NCBI GenBank assembly: GCA_040756905.1
Contig: JBFLYD010000068.1
Coordinates: forward strand, 1 to 51,755
Length of the DNA stretch: 51,755 nt
Source of the DNA: Acidobacteriota bacterium
GTDB taxonomy: Bacteria; Acidobacteriota; Aminicenantia; JBFLYD01
Direction of reading: 5' to 3'
Shown: piece after piece, positions 51,754 through 51,755 of the stretch
Position numbering within the stretch: the first letter of the stretch is position 1
How the letters are laid out: each line of letters begins with the position of its first letter
Program-made: the position numbers and the translations under genes
Notes under the pieces: generated by a model
What the model was told of the DNA's origin: nothing
What the model saw: the letters and a program-made list of their open reading frames with translations, nothing else
The model's database searches: none

Positions 51754-51755
51754 TA

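Noticed and set aside
1-51755. CRISPR arrays, tRNA or rRNA genes, prophage or toxin-antitoxin genes
   Set aside because: I looked in all gene-free stretches and found no regularly spaced repeats, cloverleaf-like sequence or rRNA motif; the repeats present are palindromic dispersed elements.

Overview
The window is AT-rich bacterial chromosome carrying mostly housekeeping genes and two redox islands. The organism is a diderm: it has lgt/lspA lipoprotein processing, predicted outer-membrane beta-barrels and an RseP-type protease. It makes isoprenoids by the MEP pathway (ispG, dxr, ispH) and uses sigma-54 (two NtrC-type regulators and three -24/-12 promoter matches). No rRNA, tRNA or other taxonomic marker is present, so the phylum cannot be read from the window. 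An anaerobic or microaerobic Acidobacteriota/Aminicenantes-like lineage is only a guess.

Layout. 1-950: the end of an IS21-type insertion sequence truncates a Crp/Fnr regulator, followed by a palindromic repeat. 950-10000: a DUF4198 exported protein, a double-length geranylgeranyl-reductase-like flavoprotein, L-lactate permease, acylphosphatase, an S9 peptidase and an inositol-monophosphatase-family enzyme. 10200-18950 is redox island 1: a sigma-54 promoter, a Cyc2-like fused cytochrome-porin, a cupredoxin, two CuA-type proteins, a NosR/NapH-like iron-sulfur membrane protein, a Sco-type copper chaperone, then a RegB-like sensor kinase and an NtrC-type regulator. 18960-24000 (minus strand): ileS-lspA-lgt-rluD. 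A 498-bp palindromic repeat with perfect 21-bp ends sits between the divergent promoters of ileS and the next block. 24580-35040 (plus strand): M50 protease, trpS, scpA, scpB, hisC, ispH, rpsA, HU, HIT, polX and an acyl-CoA dehydrogenase. 35200-40260 is redox island 2: a haem-motif sensor kinase, a second NtrC-type regulator, a second Cyc2-like cytochrome-porin behind a sigma-54 promoter, and a tetrahaem c-type cytochrome. 40270-51380 (minus strand): uppS-cdsA-dxr-rseP-ispG, a YbhGFSR-like ABC exporter (adaptor, two ATPases, two permeases) and a TSUP permease. The right edge carries a second, truncated copy of the large repeat.

How the genes may work together. The most interesting system is the pair of redox islands. 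Each joins an outer-membrane Cyc2-like cytochrome-porin, a sigma-54 promoter in front of it and a two-component system of the type that activates sigma-54. One kinase carries a RegB-like quinone-sensing motif, the other a c-type haem motif in its sensor domain. Island 1 also encodes a plausible envelope wire (quinone-facing iron-sulfur protein, CuA proteins, cupredoxin), with a copper chaperone but no oxidase catalytic subunit. My inference is a redox-regulated extracellular electron-transfer or metal-oxidation/reduction module; the direction of electron flow and the substrate are unknown.
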